From the NCBI RefSeq assembly GCF_004137085.1, contig NZ_QYBC01000024.1:27314-91313 (forward strand): 64,000 nucleotides of DNA. Direction: 5' to 3'. Made by a program: the position numbers and the translations under genes. The notes beneath the pieces are model-generated. The model was not told the origin of the DNA. It worked only from the letters and a program-made list of their open reading frames with translations, and ran no database searches. Shown here piece after piece: positions 63,767-64,000 of this stretch; the first letter of the stretch is position 1; each line of letters starts with the position of its first letter. The DNA is from Lichenibacterium ramalinae (lineage in GTDB: Bacteria > Pseudomonadota > Alphaproteobacteria > Rhizobiales > Beijerinckiaceae).

Positions 63767-64000
63767 TCCCGACCCGCGGCGTCCCCGACATTAGCACCGG
63801 CGGAATCGCATCAAAGGCGAAATTGCGCCGCGCCCGACAAGATTATGAAATGTGTGTTGAGCCGAGGGCCGCGGCCGCCGCGGCTTGCCGTCACAGGGGG
63901 GGGCGCCGGCCCGCATCGGGACGCTAGAGTCTGTCAGGCACTTTTGGAACCATACCCTGTATGTCTGATGTAGGCGGCACATTCCTCGGGTGAGAACATG
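63767..64000. other. intergenic to window end
   Basis: Probably the promoter region of the double cold-shock gene on its left. The last three bases are an ATG preceded by GGTGAGAAC, which may be the start of a plus-strand gene outside the window. A GC-rich stretch near 63870-63885 could form a weak hairpin. Nothing else is seen. Confidence 0.35.

Overview
The window is a high-GC chromosomal segment of an alphaproteobacterium, most likely a member of the Hyphomicrobiales (Rhizobiales). Evidence for this: the string trpG-trpD-trpC-moaC-moeA followed (after an insertion) by lexA, a LexA box of the GAAC-N7-GAAC type, an aapJQMP amino-acid ABC transporter, a short ProRS without an editing insert, a GluRS with the HIGN signature, an HdaA-type DnaA homologue, a DUF2865 protein and a Bradyrhizobium/Brucella-type porin. 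A bacteriophytochrome suggests a light-exposed habitat; no species can be assigned from this sequence alone.

Layout. 1-13.25 kb: a partial DUF2865 gene, gltX, lolD-lolC-proS, a 98-aa gene coupled to a bacteriophytochrome kinase, then the tightly overlapping trpGDC-moaC-moeA string. 13.27-30.60 kb: a compact (about 17.3 kb) Mu-like transposable prophage bounded by related end repeats. It holds a divergent repressor/Ner switch, MuA transposase, MuB ATPase, two GemA-like genes made of repeated modules, a putative late regulator, a tape-measure protein with a lysozyme domain, virion morphogenesis protein G, protease/scaffold I, a major capsid protein and two unknown genes. On the opposite strand lie a DUF2190-like capsid decoration gene and an AT-richer cargo gene with a PD-(D/E)XK nuclease motif. 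No terminase, portal, sheath, tube or baseplate gene was seen. 30.6-43.6 kb: housekeeping genes lexA, a glycosyltransferase-like gene, aspS, rnd, ppx-ppk, hdaA with a PerM-type permease, purM-purN and ndk. 43.7-51.3 kb: an ABC-F ATPase, a UGT-like glycosyltransferase and the aapJQMP operon. 51.5-56.7 kb: metC and several small genes including PAP2, DUF427, a PNPOx-like stress protein and DUF3800. 56.8-64 kb: a porin, a secreted-looking glycosidase with two CBM60-like modules, tRNA-Arg(UCU), a complex I accessory subunit, tRNA-Pro(UGG), a DUF192 protein and a double cold-shock-domain protein.

The most interesting part is the prophage. It splits the usual moeA-lexA neighbourhood and ends about 60 bp upstream of the LexA box. 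It keeps an apparently intact transposition module and intact reading frames although most packaging and tail genes are absent. It also carries an insulated cargo cassette (hairpin terminators on both sides, different base composition) whose main product looks like a nuclease. That is the typical setting of prophage-encoded anti-phage genes, but here the reading frame is interrupted by a single in-frame amber codon. All domain names come from recognising motifs by eye; no database search was run.
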